The notes: generated from the letters alone by a model not told the origin. DNA of 61,864 bases from an uncultured Oscillospiraceae bacterium (GCA_910587505.1 CAJULD010000017.1:1-61864), one strand, 5' to 3'. Positions 15,276 through 23,919 are shown, counted from the first letter of the stretch. Program-made: numbers and translations.

Positions 15276-15405
15276 CCGCAGATCACGGCTTTCCCCCGTT
15301 CGCGCGTATCCGCCAACCCCTTTGTGGGCCGGCCCACGGGGAAGCCGCTTTGCGCCCGGCGAACCTCTTCTCCCCAAAGCGGCGCAGACCCTTTTTTTGA
15401 TACGC

Positions 15406-15432
15406 AGGGGCGGGGCCGGAGGCCCCGCCCCT
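15406..15432. terminator. Strong GC hairpin between convergent genes
   Basis: AGGGGCGGGGCC and GGCCCCGCCCCT form a perfect 12-bp stem with a GGA loop, between the small gene at 15120 and the end of the PLP enzyme gene. There is no clear U-run on either strand, so terminator function is likely but unproven. Confidence 0.55.
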
Positions 15433-15443
15433 GTTATACCTGC

Positions 15444-16925
15444 TTACAGATTTTTCAAAAGCCCGGTGGCTTCGTTGAACTCGTTGATGAGCGCGTCCAG
15501 CTCCTCCGCCTGCCTGTGGACGGCGCCCCAGGTGCCCTCCTGGTCGTACCACAGGGCGTTGAGGTCGTGGACGTCCCGCGCCTGCTGCTCCACCCAGGTG
15601 TAATACTTCAGGTTATGCACCCGCCTGCGCTCCACGTAGGTCAGCTCCAGCATGTTGTCGGTCTTCAGCCCCAGGATGTGAAGGTTGTGGTCGATGGCCG
15701 CTCCGGTGGCGTTGTAGGCCCCGTGCATCTCGTCCAGCTCGGCGATCCGGCTCTGGTACATGGCGGCGGAGTCCGTGAGGACGGTGCACACCACGTCGTG
15801 CCCGGTGAGCTCGTAATACTTCGCCATCTTGATGCAGCACAGCACGTTGGCGATGCCGCTGATGCCCAGCCAGCTCAGCTTCTCAATGAGCCCGTCTTCC
15901 AGGCCCAGCCCGTCCTTCAGGTAGGCGTGGCCCTCGGGGGTGTTGAACAGGCGCAGCAGCCGCTGGCTGTCCTCGTCGTCGATGGCGATGGCCATATCGG
16001 TATTTTTCACGTTGTGAATCCAGGGAATGTGCTTGTCGCCGATGCCCTCGATCCGGTGGCCGCCGAAGCCGTTGTTGAGAATAGTGGGGCACTGGAGGGC
16101 CTCGCCCACGGCCAGCTTCATTCCGGGATACCGCTCCTTAAGCAGGTCGCCGGCACTCATGGTCCCGGCGGAGCCGGAGGTGAAGCAGGCCCCCGCCAGA
16201 CGGTCGCCGGGCCGCTTCACGGCCTCATACAGGTCCGCCAGAGCACAGCCGGTGACATTGTAGTGCCACAGGGGGTTGCCCATCTCCTCAAACTGGTTGA
16301 AGATCATGTACTGAGGGTCAGAGCGCAGCTCCCAGGTCTTGTCGAAAATCTCCTTCACGTTGGACTCGCAGCCGGGCGTGGCGATGACCTCGCCGGCAAT
16401 GGACTTCAGCCAGCTGAACCGCTCCTGACTCATCTCGGCGGGCAGGATCGCCACGCTCTCGCAGGCCAGCAGCTTGCTGTTGAACGCGCCGCCCCGGCAG
16501 TAGTTGCCGGTGGAGGGCCACACGGCCTTGTGCCAGGTGGCGTCAAACTGACCGGTTACCAGCCGGGGAGCCAGACAGCCGAAGCTGGCGCCCACCTTGT
16601 GGCACCCGGTGGGGAACCACTTGCCGGCCATGGCGATGATCCGGCAGGGCACGCCGGAGAGTCTGGAGGGGATCTCCACATAGTTGGGAACCGCCTGGAA
16701 CAGTCCGCCGCTCTCCCTGGCCTCGTTCTTCCAGGTGATGCGGAACAGGTTCAGGGGATTCACGTCCCACAGTCCCACGGACTTCAGCTTTTCCTGAATG
16801 GGCGCGGGAATGGTCTCCGGATTCTGCATCTGGCGGAAGGTGGGGATGATGACGCTGTTCTCCCTGGCCTTCTGCACGTTCCTGGCCAGGACTTCCCGGT
16901 TGATGGTAAGATCAATTCTGCTCAT
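15444..16925 (-). CDS. PLP-dependent lyase-like protein
   Basis: A 493-residue fold-type II PLP protein distantly related to cysteine synthase and diaminopropionate ammonia-lyase. The likely PLP lysine is in GCHKVGASFG, the substrate loop is STGNYCRGGAFNSK, and the phosphate loop is FTSGSAGTMSAGD. The C-terminal part (LTYVERRRVHNLKYYTWVEQ) is not found in ordinary cysteine synthases. It overlaps the 3' end of the YheO-type regulator by 14 bases and has GGAGGAG before its ATG, so the two form an operon. The divergent ygeY-ygeW genes suggest it takes the place YgeX has in E. coli, but its substrate is not known to me. Confidence 0.75.
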   Translation of the reverse strand: MSRIDLTINREVLARNVQKARENSVIIPTFRQMQNPETIPAPIQEKLKSVGLWDVNPLNLFRITWKNEARESGGLFQAVPNYVEIPSRLSGVPCRIIAMAGKWFPTGCHKVGASFGCLAPRLVTGQFDATWHKAVWPSTGNYCRGGAFNSKLLACESVAILPAEMSQERFSWLKSIAGEVIATPGCESNVKEIFDKTWELRSDPQYMIFNQFEEMGNPLWHYNVTGCALADLYEAVKRPGDRLAGACFTSGSAGTMSAGDLLKERYPGMKLAVGEALQCPTILNNGFGGHRIEGIGDKHIPWIHNVKNTDMAIAIDDEDSQRLLRLFNTPEGHAYLKDGLGLEDGLIEKLSWLGISGIANVLCCIKMAKYYELTGHDVVCTVLTDSAAMYQSRIAELDEMHGAYNATGAAIDHNLHILGLKTDNMLELTYVERRRVHNLKYYTWVEQQARDVHDLNALWYDQEGTWGAVHRQAEELDALINEFNEATGLLKNL

Positions 16926-17583
16926 GTCGTTTCTCCTCCTGTTTCAGGTCGATATAGGAATATAACGTGTATTTTGAGATGCCGAAATATTTTGCAACCT
17001 TATCTCCGGATTTGGTAATGAGGAACGCGCCATGCCGGCTGAGAAACCGGATGGCCCGGACCTTGTCGTCCTTGTTCATCAGCGCCACCGGCTTGCCCAC
17101 CAGGGCTACGCTCTGCTCGATGAGATCGTCCAGCAGGTCGCTGACGTTGTGGACGGTGATCCGCTCCTCCCTCCCCTGGGACGTTTCCCCGGTGGTGTGG
17201 ACCAAGCCGCCGATGGCGCTCTCCACCATCAGTAGGGCGGAGATGTCGTAGTTAATGGAGAGAATGGCCGTCACCCGGCCCCGGCCGTCCCGGATATAGA
17301 CGGTGGAGGATTTCAGGATCTTGCCGTCCGGGGTGCGGGTCAGATAGCCCAGATGGTCCTGGGGGTTCTCCGGCGCGTGGAGGATCTGCTCCATCACCAC
17401 CGTGGACGGCCCGTCCCCCACCCGCCGTCCGGTCACATGGCCGTTGACAATGTACGCAATGGATTTCTCCGGGTCCCTGGCCGTCAGATCGTGGATCACC
17501 ACCTCGCAGCCGGGACCAAACTGCGCGGCCAGCGCATTCGCAATCTGCCGGAGCATTTCCAGACGTTTCGCATCCAATCCCAT
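16912..17583 (-). CDS. YheO/DauR-type transcription regulator
   Basis: A 223-residue cytosolic regulator. The N-terminal YheO PAS-like domain (about residues 10-120) includes FGPGCEVVIHDL and ends near YLTRTPDGKILKSSTVYIRD; it probably senses a small ligand. The C-terminal helix-turn-helix of the HTH_22 type is GDKVAKYFGISKYTLYSYID. It is first in a minus-strand operon with the PLP enzyme and divergent from ygeY. A 17-bp direct repeat lies exactly between the back-to-back promoters and is its likely binding site. DauR, a family member, controls D-amino-acid catabolism, so a nitrogen-compound effector is plausible. Confidence 0.88.
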   Translation of the reverse strand: MGLDAKRLEMLRQIANALAAQFGPGCEVVIHDLTARDPEKSIAYIVNGHVTGRRVGDGPSTVVMEQILHAPENPQDHLGYLTRTPDGKILKSSTVYIRDGRGRVTAILSINYDISALLMVESAIGGLVHTTGETSQGREERITVHNVSDLLDDLIEQSVALVGKPVALMNKDDKVRAIRFLSRHGAFLITKSGDKVAKYFGISKYTLYSYIDLKQEEKRHEQN

Positions 17584-17645
17584 ATCACCTCCCGGAGTGT
17601 GTTATGACGGTAGCGCCCGCCGTTCTCCGGCCGGTACGCGCTTTC

Positions 17646-17742
17646 ATCATAACAGCATTCCCGGCGGATTGCAATAGGTTTTCAAAAAATTTTTCAGGTT
17701 TTCAAAAAATTTGTTTGACAATGGCGTTTTCTGTGATATGAT
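17646..17742. promoter_or_regulatory. Divergent promoters with a direct-repeat operator
   Basis: Minus strand: TTGCAA (17674-17669), 17 bp, TATGAT (17651-17646) for the regulator. Plus strand: TTGACA (17715-17720), 16 bp, TATGAT (17737-17742) for ygeY. Between the two -35 boxes AGGTTTTCAAAAAATTT occurs twice, at 17676-17692 and 17696-17712, a 20-bp period (two helical turns). One regulator bound there could control both promoters. Confidence 0.75.
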
Positions 17743-17798
17743 AAAGGTACAGCAAAAGGATGCCACCCACCGGAAATTATTTGATGGAGGATTTTATC

Positions 17799-19208
17799 AT
17801 GGATTTTGAAGCGATCAAAAAAGCCGCCCAGGGCTATCAGGCGGACATGAGCCGTTTTCTCCGGGAGATGATCTCCCACCCCAGCGAGAGCTGCGGGGAG
17901 AAGGAAGTGGTCCTGTGCATCAAGGCTGAAATGGAAAAGCTGGGCTTTGACAAGGTGGAGATCGACGGTCTGGGCAACGTCATCGGCTGGATGGGCGAGG
18001 GGGAGAAGATCATCGCCATCGACTCCCACATCGACACCGTGGGCGTCGGCAATATCAGCAACTGGGAGCAGGACCCCTACAGGGGCTACGAGACGGAGGC
18101 CATCATCTATGGCCGGGGCGGCTCCGACCAGGAGGGCGGCATGTCCGCCGCCGTCTACGGCGCGAAGATCATGAAGGATCTGAATCTGATTCCCGCCGGA
18201 TATAAGATCATGGTCGTGGGTTCCGTTCAGGAGGAGGACTGCGACGGCATGTGCTGGCAGTACATCGTCAACCGGTACTTCCCCAGCCGGGAAGAGGCGC
18301 AGAAGCAGATCGAATTTGTGATTTCCACCGAGCCCACCGACGGCGGCATCTACCGGGGCCACCGGGGCCGTATGGAGATTCGGGTGGATGTGAAGGGCAT
18401 TTCCTGCCACGGCTCCGCTCCCGAGCGGGGCGACAACGCCATCTACAAAATGGCGGACATCCTTCAGGACATCCGGGCCCTCAATGAGAATGACGACGCC
18501 GATGAAACCGGGATCAAGGGTCTGGTCAGGCGCCTGAACCCCAAGTACAACCCCGAACACTGGGAGGACGCCCGTTTCCTTGGCCGGGGCACCTGCACCG
18601 TCAGTCAGATTTTTTACACCTCTCCCAGCCGCTGCGCCGTGGCGGACAGCTGCGCCATTTCCATCGACCGCCGCATGACCGCCGGGGAAACCTGGGACAG
18701 CTGCCTGAAGGAGATCGAGGACCTGCCCGCCGTGAAGAAATACGGCGAGGACGTGAAGGTCAGCATGTACATGTACGACCGTCCCGCCTGGACGGGCACG
18801 GTATATGAGACGGAGTGCTTCTTCCCCACCTGGATCAACAGGGAGAGCGCCGCCCATGTCCAGGCCCTCATCGACGCCCACCACGCCCTCTGGGGCGAGA
18901 AGCGCATCGGCCACAGGGACGCCGACCCCAGGCTGGACGCCATGCACCTGCGGGAGCGGCCGTTGACGGACAAGTGGACCTTCTCCACCAACGGGGTTTC
19001 CATTCAGGGCCGGTACGGGATTCCCTGCGTGGGCTTCGGTCCCGGCGCGGAGAGCCAGGCCCACGCCCCCAACGAGATCACCTGGAAGCAGGATCTGGTG
19101 ACCTGCGCGGCGCTGTACGCCGCCGTTCCCGGCCTCTATAAGGAGGAGAACCGGTCCGCCGACGTGACCCAGTTCCGGCAGAGCCTGACGGACAACGAGA
19201 TTCAGTAA
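17799..19208 (+). CDS. ygeY: YgeY-family M20 metallohydrolase
   Basis: A 469-residue M20-type di-zinc hydrolase. ATG 17799 (MDFEAIKKAAQGYQADMSRF) follows GGAGG at 8 bases. Metal-binding motifs are IDSHIDTVGVG (His and Asp), GRGGSDQEGG (Asp), GSVQEEDCDG (Glu pair) and FVISTEPTDG (Glu/Asp). The dimerisation domain lies about residues 195-310. Members annotated YgeY sit beside YgeW and carbamate kinase and occur in selenium-dependent purine catabolism clusters; they are thought to remove a ureido or amide group. It is the first gene of a plus-strand run to 21664. The YheO regulator is the likely controller. Confidence 0.9.
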   Translation: MDFEAIKKAAQGYQADMSRFLREMISHPSESCGEKEVVLCIKAEMEKLGFDKVEIDGLGNVIGWMGEGEKIIAIDSHIDTVGVGNISNWEQDPYRGYETEAIIYGRGGSDQEGGMSAAVYGAKIMKDLNLIPAGYKIMVVGSVQEEDCDGMCWQYIVNRYFPSREEAQKQIEFVISTEPTDGGIYRGHRGRMEIRVDVKGISCHGSAPERGDNAIYKMADILQDIRALNENDDADETGIKGLVRRLNPKYNPEHWEDARFLGRGTCTVSQIFYTSPSRCAVADSCAISIDRRMTAGETWDSCLKEIEDLPAVKKYGEDVKVSMYMYDRPAWTGTVYETECFFPTWINRESAAHVQALIDAHHALWGEKRIGHRDADPRLDAMHLRERPLTDKWTFSTNGVSIQGRYGIPCVGFGPGAESQAHAPNEITWKQDLVTCAALYAAVPGLYKEENRSADVTQFRQSLTDNEIQ

Positions 19209-19309
19209 TACCGGCGGGTCGGGGAACGCGGCAGTTTGGGGGCCGCCAGGCGGCGCCTTTAAATATCATTTCAGAGGAATAAATATTTTGAGTTAAGGAG
19301 AATATAGCC

Positions 19310-20503
19310 ATGAGCAAAACAGAAACCCTCGCCCGGCATCTGGAGAAGCTGCATATCAACAACATGTACAAAAACGACTTCTACTGGACCTGGGACAAGA
19401 CAGACGACGAGCTGGACGCCATCTTCACGGTGGCGGACGCCCTGCGGGACCTGAGAGAAAGAAATATCTCCACAAAAGTCTTTGACTCCGGCCTGGGCAT
19501 TTCCATCTTCCGGGACAACTCCACCAGAACACGGTTCTCCTTCGCCTCCGCCTGCAACCTGCTGGGCCTGGACATCAGGGACCTGGACGAGAAGACCAGC
19601 CAGATCGCCCATGGCGAGACCGTCCGGGAGACCGCCAACATGGTTTCCTTTATGGCCGACGTCATCGGCATCCGGGACGACATGTTCATTGAGGAGGGCC
19701 ACAAGTACCAGAAGACCTTCATGGACGCCCTGGACGAGGGCTACGAGAAGGGCATTCTGGAGCAGCGGCCCACCCTGGTAAACCTCCAGTGCGACGTGGA
19801 CCACCCCACCCAGTCCATGGCGGACCTGCTCCACGTGATCCATGAGATGGGCGGCGTGGAGAACCTGAAGGGCAAGAAGGTTGCCATGACCTGGGCCTAC
19901 TCCCCCAGCTACGGCAAGCCCCTGAGCGTGCCCCAGGGCATCATCGGCCTGTTCACCCGGTTTGGCATGGACGTGGTCCTGGCCCACCCGGAGGGGTACG
20001 AGATTCTGCCCGAGGTGGAGGACATCGCCAGGAAGAACGCCGAAGAGAGCGGCGGCTCCTTTAAAAAGGTCAGCTCCATGGAGGAGGCCTTCCGGGACGC
20101 GGACATCGTCTACCCCAAGTCCTGGGCTCCCTTCAGGGCCATGGAAAAGCGCACTCGGCTCTACCGGGAGGGCGACAGGGCCGGCATCGACGCCTTGGAG
20201 AAGGAGCTGCTGGCCCAGAACGCCGGACATAAGGACTGGACCTGCAGCGAGGAGATGATGAAGCTGACGAAGGACGGCAGGGCGCTTTATATGCACTGCC
20301 TGCCCGCCGACATCACCGGGCTGAGCTGCGAAACCGGCGAGGTGGACAACAGCGTCTTCGACCGCTATATCGAGCCGCTGTACAGGGAGGCCTCCTTCAA
20401 GCCCTATATCATCGCCGCCATGATCTTCCTCAGCCAGGTCAAGGACCCCGTGGGCGCCCTGCGGGATCTGGAGAAGCGCGGGGAGAAGCGGAAGGAGTTC
20501 TGA
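19310..20503 (+). CDS. ygeW: Knotted carbamoyltransferase YgeW
   Basis: A 397-residue member of the aspartate/ornithine carbamoyltransferase family. The carbamoyl-phosphate motif is FRDNSTRTRFSF, the second-domain motif HPTQSMADLL, and the C-terminal loop MHCLPADITG. The length and the extended region near IAHGETVRETANMVSFMADV match YgeW rather than ArcB or PyrB. In E. coli ygeW lies with ygeX, ygeY, hyuA and yqeA. It probably works in the phosphorolysis direction, releasing carbamoyl phosphate from a ureido compound, which the carbamate kinase downstream would use for ATP. AAGGAG precedes the ATG, 101 bases after ygeY. Confidence 0.93.
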   Translation: MSKTETLARHLEKLHINNMYKNDFYWTWDKTDDELDAIFTVADALRDLRERNISTKVFDSGLGISIFRDNSTRTRFSFASACNLLGLDIRDLDEKTSQIAHGETVRETANMVSFMADVIGIRDDMFIEEGHKYQKTFMDALDEGYEKGILEQRPTLVNLQCDVDHPTQSMADLLHVIHEMGGVENLKGKKVAMTWAYSPSYGKPLSVPQGIIGLFTRFGMDVVLAHPEGYEILPEVEDIARKNAEESGGSFKKVSSMEEAFRDADIVYPKSWAPFRAMEKRTRLYREGDRAGIDALEKELLAQNAGHKDWTCSEEMMKLTKDGRALYMHCLPADITGLSCETGEVDNSVFDRYIEPLYREASFKPYIIAAMIFLSQVKDPVGALRDLEKRGEKRKEF

Positions 20504-20506
20504 TTA

Positions 20507-20698
20507 TTTCCGGTATACATACTTTTCTTTAAAGAGAAAAGTATCAGAAGAAATTGCGCAAAACTCCGTTTTGCTTTTTGAAAAGCACAAAACGGGGCAT
20601 ATGCCCTGCAATACAGGTTCTTTGTGATTCTTTTTCCGCGCAGTGCCCGGGCCGCCGGAGGCGGCGGGCGGTTCGGAAAAAAGAATGTATACCGGAAA
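20507..20698. mobile_element. MITE-like element with 14-bp terminal inverted repeats
   Basis: TTTCCGGTATACAT (20507-20520) and ATGTATACCGGAAA (20685-20698) are perfect inverted repeats at the edges of a 192-bp non-coding segment between ygeW and the carbamate kinase gene. Nested inside are ATACTTTTCT/AGAAAAGTAT and ATTCTTTTTCCG/CGGAAAAAAGAAT. Fragments of the same ends occur near 10926 (AAAAAGAATGTATACCG), 26429 and 48150. It has no transposase and no clear target duplication. It may also affect expression of the downstream gene. Confidence 0.65.
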
Positions 20699-20722
20699 CT
20701 TTTTGATGATTGAGGTAAGAAC

Positions 20723-21664
20723 ATGAGCAAACGCATTGTCATCGCTCTGGGCGGCAACGCCCTGGGCAGCACCCTGCCCGAGCAGGCGGCGGCGGTGAAG
20801 ATCACCGCAAAAGCCATCGTGGACCTGATCGAGGACGGCAACCAGGTGGTGGTGGCCCACGGCAACGGCCCCCAGGTGGGCATCATCAACAACGCCATGT
20901 CCGCCCTCCAGAAGGAGGATCCCTCTCAGGGCTACACGCCCCTGTCGGTCTGCGGGGCCATGAGTCAGGCCTATATCGGCTACGACCTGCAAAACGCCTT
21001 CCGGGAGGAGCTTCTGGACCGGGGCATTACCAATATGCCCGTGTGCTCCGTGGTCACCCAGGTGGAGGTGGACCCGGCGGACCCCGCCTTTAAGAATCCC
21101 ACCAAGCCCATCGGCAAGTTCATGACCGCAGAGGAGGCCCAGGCTTACCACAAATCTACCGGCAATCCGGTGAAGGAGGACGCGGGCCGGGGCTGGCGGC
21201 GGTACGTGGCCTCTCCCATGCCCAAACACATTATCGAAGCCGGGGCCATCCGCGCCCTCACCGAGGACGGCCACCTGGTCATCTGCTGCGGCGGCGGCGG
21301 GATTCCCGTCTACCGCACGGAGAAGAACCACCTCAAGGGCGCGGCGGCGGTGATCGACAAGGATTTTGCCTCCGGGCTTCTGGCCGAGCAGCTCAATGCC
21401 GACATGCTGATTATTCTCACCGCCGTGGAAAAGGTGGCGGTGAACTTCGGGAAGGAAAATGAGCGCTGGCTGGACTCCATGACCCCCGCACAGGCACGGG
21501 ACTACGCCGGCCAGGGGCAGTTCGCCCCCGGCTCCATGCTGCCCAAGGTGGAGGCGGCGGTGAAATTTGCCGAGTCCAGGCCCGGCCGGGAGGCCCTCAT
21601 TACCCTGCTGGAGAAGGCCAAAGACGGCATCGCCGGGAAGACGGGAACAATCATCCGGCAGTAA
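20723..21664 (+). CDS. arcC: Carbamate kinase
   Basis: A 313-residue amino-acid-kinase fold enzyme that makes ATP and carbamate from carbamoyl phosphate and ADP. It begins MSKRIVIALGGNALGST, followed by VVVAHGNGPQVG, LSVCGAMSQAYIGYDLQN and the C-terminal nucleotide site CCGGGGIPVY with AVIDKDFASGLLAEQL. Length is normal; the E. coli counterpart in this context is yqeA. It lies 219 bases after ygeW, across the MITE-like element, so it may be cotranscribed or read from a promoter in the element. It completes a substrate-level phosphorylation branch. A strong terminator follows. Confidence 0.94.
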   Translation: MSKRIVIALGGNALGSTLPEQAAAVKITAKAIVDLIEDGNQVVVAHGNGPQVGIINNAMSALQKEDPSQGYTPLSVCGAMSQAYIGYDLQNAFREELLDRGITNMPVCSVVTQVEVDPADPAFKNPTKPIGKFMTAEEAQAYHKSTGNPVKEDAGRGWRRYVASPMPKHIIEAGAIRALTEDGHLVICCGGGGIPVYRTEKNHLKGAAAVIDKDFASGLLAEQLNADMLIILTAVEKVAVNFGKENERWLDSMTPAQARDYAGQGQFAPGSMLPKVEAAVKFAESRPGREALITLLEKAKDGIAGKTGTIIRQ

Positions 21665-21687
21665 AAACCCGTATTCACAAGCGCAGC

Positions 21688-21728
21688 GCGCCGTCTGGCG
21701 GGTCCTTTTCCCGCCAGACGGCGCCATT
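21688..21728 (+). terminator. Rho-independent terminator of the ygeY-ygeW-arcC run
   Basis: Arms 21688-21702 and 21710-21724 form a perfect 15-bp GC-rich stem (GCGCCGTCTGGCGGG) with the loop TCCTTTT, followed by ATTTT. Confidence 0.85.
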
Positions 21729-21834
21729 TTCCCCTGTCATACACCAGTATGGCTGCAAAAAATCTCCCTGTCTGACGGGAAAAATCCCCGTCCATCCGGC
21801 ATCCCCCGATTATGAATACAGCTTCCAAGACTTT

Positions 21835-21865
21835 CCCCCCGCCCAGGCGCAGCCTGAGCGGGGGG
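21835..21865. terminator. Second hairpin in the arcC-ftsX gap
   Basis: CCCCCCGC (21835-21842) pairs with GCGGGGGG (21858-21865), with an inner CAGGC/GCCTG stem; ATCTTATATAT follows on the plus strand. It lies in a 349-bp gap between convergent transcripts that otherwise holds only the repeat at 21933. Confidence 0.5.
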
Positions 21866-21932
21866 ATCTTATATATGAGTAAAAGCCTCAGAATAAAGCG
21901 GCACACAGCTTCGCTGCCGTCCCTGACGGACA

Positions 21933-22010
21933 AAGATTTCTGAGAAGCTCCTGCGGGTAACATGCGAAATTCCCGAAGCTCCCTTTACGCTGATTTTCTT
22001 TCAGGAAAAG
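21933..22010. repeat. Dispersed ~75-bp intergenic repeat
   Basis: AAAGATTTCTGAGAAGCTCC, TGCGGGTAACATGCGAAATT, CCCGAAGCTCC and TTTTCTTTCAGGAAAAGG follow the same order of blocks as 6092-6165 and 48042-48120. It ends right at the ftsX stop codon. Confidence 0.6.
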
Positions 22011-22013
22011 GCA

Positions 22014-22907
22014 TCACACCTGCAAAAACTTCCGAATAGCGCTGAGGCTCCCCCCCACGCCGATGAGCATTCCGGCTCCTGCGAAAATCACCGCCACATA
22101 GGTCCACATGTTCTCAAAGGGAACCACGCTGATGAGGTTGATGGTGTCGTTGGTGGCTACCGACCGGGCCACCGCCTCATAGAGCCCCCACTGGAGAAAA
22201 AATCCGATCACCGCCGAAAACAGGCCCAGCAGGAATCCCTCATACACAAAGGGCCAGCGGATAAAGCCGTTGGTGGCCCCCACCATCTTCATGATGGCGA
22301 TCTCGTCCCGGCGGTCAAAGGTGGTCAGCTTGATGGTGTTGGCGATGATGAATACCGACACCACGAACAGCACCGCGATAAGCACCACGCACACCACCCC
22401 CGCCACATTGCGGATGGTGATAAAACCCGCCGCCTCGTCCTCATAGGCGCTGACATTGCCTTTCCCGATGCCTGGCAGGTCCTCCAGCGCGGCCCTGGTC
22501 TGGCTCATGCGGCCAATATCCTTCAGATCGATGGCGTAGCGGTGGCGGAAGTTGCTGTCGGGCAGACCCTGAAACAGCTCGTCATCCTCGTACTTGTCCC
22601 GGAAGGTCTTCGCGGCCTCCTCATTTGAGATAAAGGTCACGCCGGATACGTTGTCCACGGCCAGGATATCCCTTTCCAGCGCACGGGCCTCTCCCTCGCT
22701 CATGCCCTTCTCCACAAAGGCCAGCACCTGATTCTGGCTCTCCAGGTCCGCCAGCATGGCGTTGGCATTCACCGCCACCAGCGTAAAGGTTCCCATAATC
22801 AGCAGGCAGGCCACCGTAATGCCCACGGCGGCAAAGGACATGAAGCCATGGCTGAACATATTGAAGGCGCCCTCTTTGATGAAGTAAAAAAAGTTATGCC
22901 TGTTCAC
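22014..22907 (-). CDS. ftsX: Cell division protein FtsX
   Basis: A 297-residue membrane protein that, with FtsE, activates cell-wall hydrolases at the septum. It has four predicted membrane segments: about 20-42 (FAAVGITVACLLIMGTFTLV), one near 165-190 (VAGVVCVVLIAVLFVVSVFI), and two in the C-terminal third (YEGFLLGLFSAVIGFFLQWG and YVAVIFAGAGMLIGVGGSL). The extracellular loop of about 110 residues follows the first segment. Size and topology fit Gram-positive FtsX. Its ATG overlaps the ftsE stop codon by 4 bases, so translation is coupled. Confidence 0.95.
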   Translation of the reverse strand: MNRHNFFYFIKEGAFNMFSHGFMSFAAVGITVACLLIMGTFTLVAVNANAMLADLESQNQVLAFVEKGMSEGEARALERDILAVDNVSGVTFISNEEAAKTFRDKYEDDELFQGLPDSNFRHRYAIDLKDIGRMSQTRAALEDLPGIGKGNVSAYEDEAAGFITIRNVAGVVCVVLIAVLFVVSVFIIANTIKLTTFDRRDEIAIMKMVGATNGFIRWPFVYEGFLLGLFSAVIGFFLQWGLYEAVARSVATNDTINLISVVPFENMWTYVAVIFAGAGMLIGVGGSLSAIRKFLQV

Positions 22908-23590
22908 TGCGCTCTCCTCCCATAGTACCCGTGACCGTCGCTGACCACCCGGCCCCGTTCCAGCATCACCACCCGCTTGTCAAACCGGTTGACCAGATCC
23001 TTCTCGTGGGTCACCACCAGCACCGTGGTCCCCAGGGCGTTGATCCGCTCCAGCAGCCGCATGATCTCCAGAGACCGGGCGGGGTCCAGGTTGCCGGTGG
23101 GCTCGTCGGCAATGATGGTGCTGGGGTTGTTGAGCAGGGCTCTGGCGATGGCCACCCGCTGCTGCTCGCCGCCGGAGAGCTCCGAGGGCAGCCGCCGCCC
23201 CTTGTTCTCCAGTCCCACCAGATTCAGGCAGTAGGGAATGCGCTTTTTGATCTCCCGTGGCCCCGCCCCCACCGCCCGCATGGCGAACACCATATTATCA
23301 TACACCGATTTGTGCTCGATCAGTCGGAAGTCCTGAAAAATGACCCCCACCGTCCGTCGGAGATGGGGCACCTGCCACTCCCTGATATTGGTCAGGGAAA
23401 AGCCGTTGACCATCACCCGGCCCGCCGTGGGGACGATCTCCCCGATGAGCAGCTTGATGACCGTGGACTTTCCGCTGCCCGAGGGTCCTACCATAAAAAC
23501 GAACTCCCCGTCCTGGATCTCCATGGACAGCCCGTTGAGGGCGTGGGTGCCGTTGAGATATTCCTTCACTACATCTGTCAGTCGTATCAT
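22904..23590 (-). CDS. ftsE: Cell division ATP-binding protein FtsE
   Basis: A 228-residue ABC ATPase, partner of FtsX. Walker A is VGPSGSGKSTVIKLL, the signature LSGGEQQRVAIARAL, and Walker B TIIADEPTGNLDP. The Q-loop is VIFQDFRLIEHKSVYDN, typical of FtsE. I chose ATG 23590 (MIRLTDVVKEYLNGTHALNG); an upstream in-frame ATG would add 14 unlikely residues. It is the first gene of a two-gene operon on the minus strand. Confidence 0.96.
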   Translation of the reverse strand: MIRLTDVVKEYLNGTHALNGLSMEIQDGEFVFMVGPSGSGKSTVIKLLIGEIVPTAGRVMVNGFSLTNIREWQVPHLRRTVGVIFQDFRLIEHKSVYDNMVFAMRAVGAGPREIKKRIPYCLNLVGLENKGRRLPSELSGGEQQRVAIARALLNNPSTIIADEPTGNLDPARSLEIMRLLERINALGTTVLVVTHEKDLVNRFDKRVVMLERGRVVSDGHGYYGRRAQ

Positions 23591-23814
23591 GCCGTATCCT
23601 TCCCGGCCGCGCGGGCCGAAGCATTCTGTCATAGCCTTTGAAAAAGGACAAAATCCTGCATCTATTTATGATACACACTGTCCGCCCTCCCGTCAAGGGA
23701 GAAAACGCCGGTTTTCCACAAAATCCGCGGCCGTTCCTGAGAAAGCTTCTTTTTCCCTGTCGAACGCTGTCGAAACCGGGCGATGCTTCTCCAGGAACCC
23801 GCGCTCTCAGAAGC

Positions 23815-23894
23815 GAGATATATTTATCACATTCCCTCTTGACAACCGGGTCCGGAAGTGATATATTTATCTCAACAAGTGATAAATATATCAC
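23815..23894 (+). promoter_or_regulatory. Promoter with three copies of a 16-bp palindromic operator
   Basis: TTGACA (23839-23844) and TATATT (23862-23867) are spaced by 17 bp. GAGATATATTTATCAC (23815-23830), GTGATATATTTATCTC (23858-23873) and GTGATAAATATATCAC (23879-23894) are near-identical copies of one palindromic site: one upstream of the -35, one over the -10, one just downstream. This is strong evidence for tight repression, probably by the XRE protein encoded second in the operon (24603-24803). Confidence 0.85.
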
Positions 23895-23919
23895 TGTAAA
23901 ATCTCAGGAGGAATTTATT

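Noticed and set aside
15444..16925. Naming the PLP protein ygeX
   Set aside because: It is about 95 residues longer than E. coli YgeX and lacks its characteristic N-terminal sequence; only the fold and the gene neighbourhood agree.
23638..23919. An upstream extension of the DUF3796 gene
   Set aside because: The extension would run through the promoter and all three operators; AGGAGG sits right before ATG 23920.
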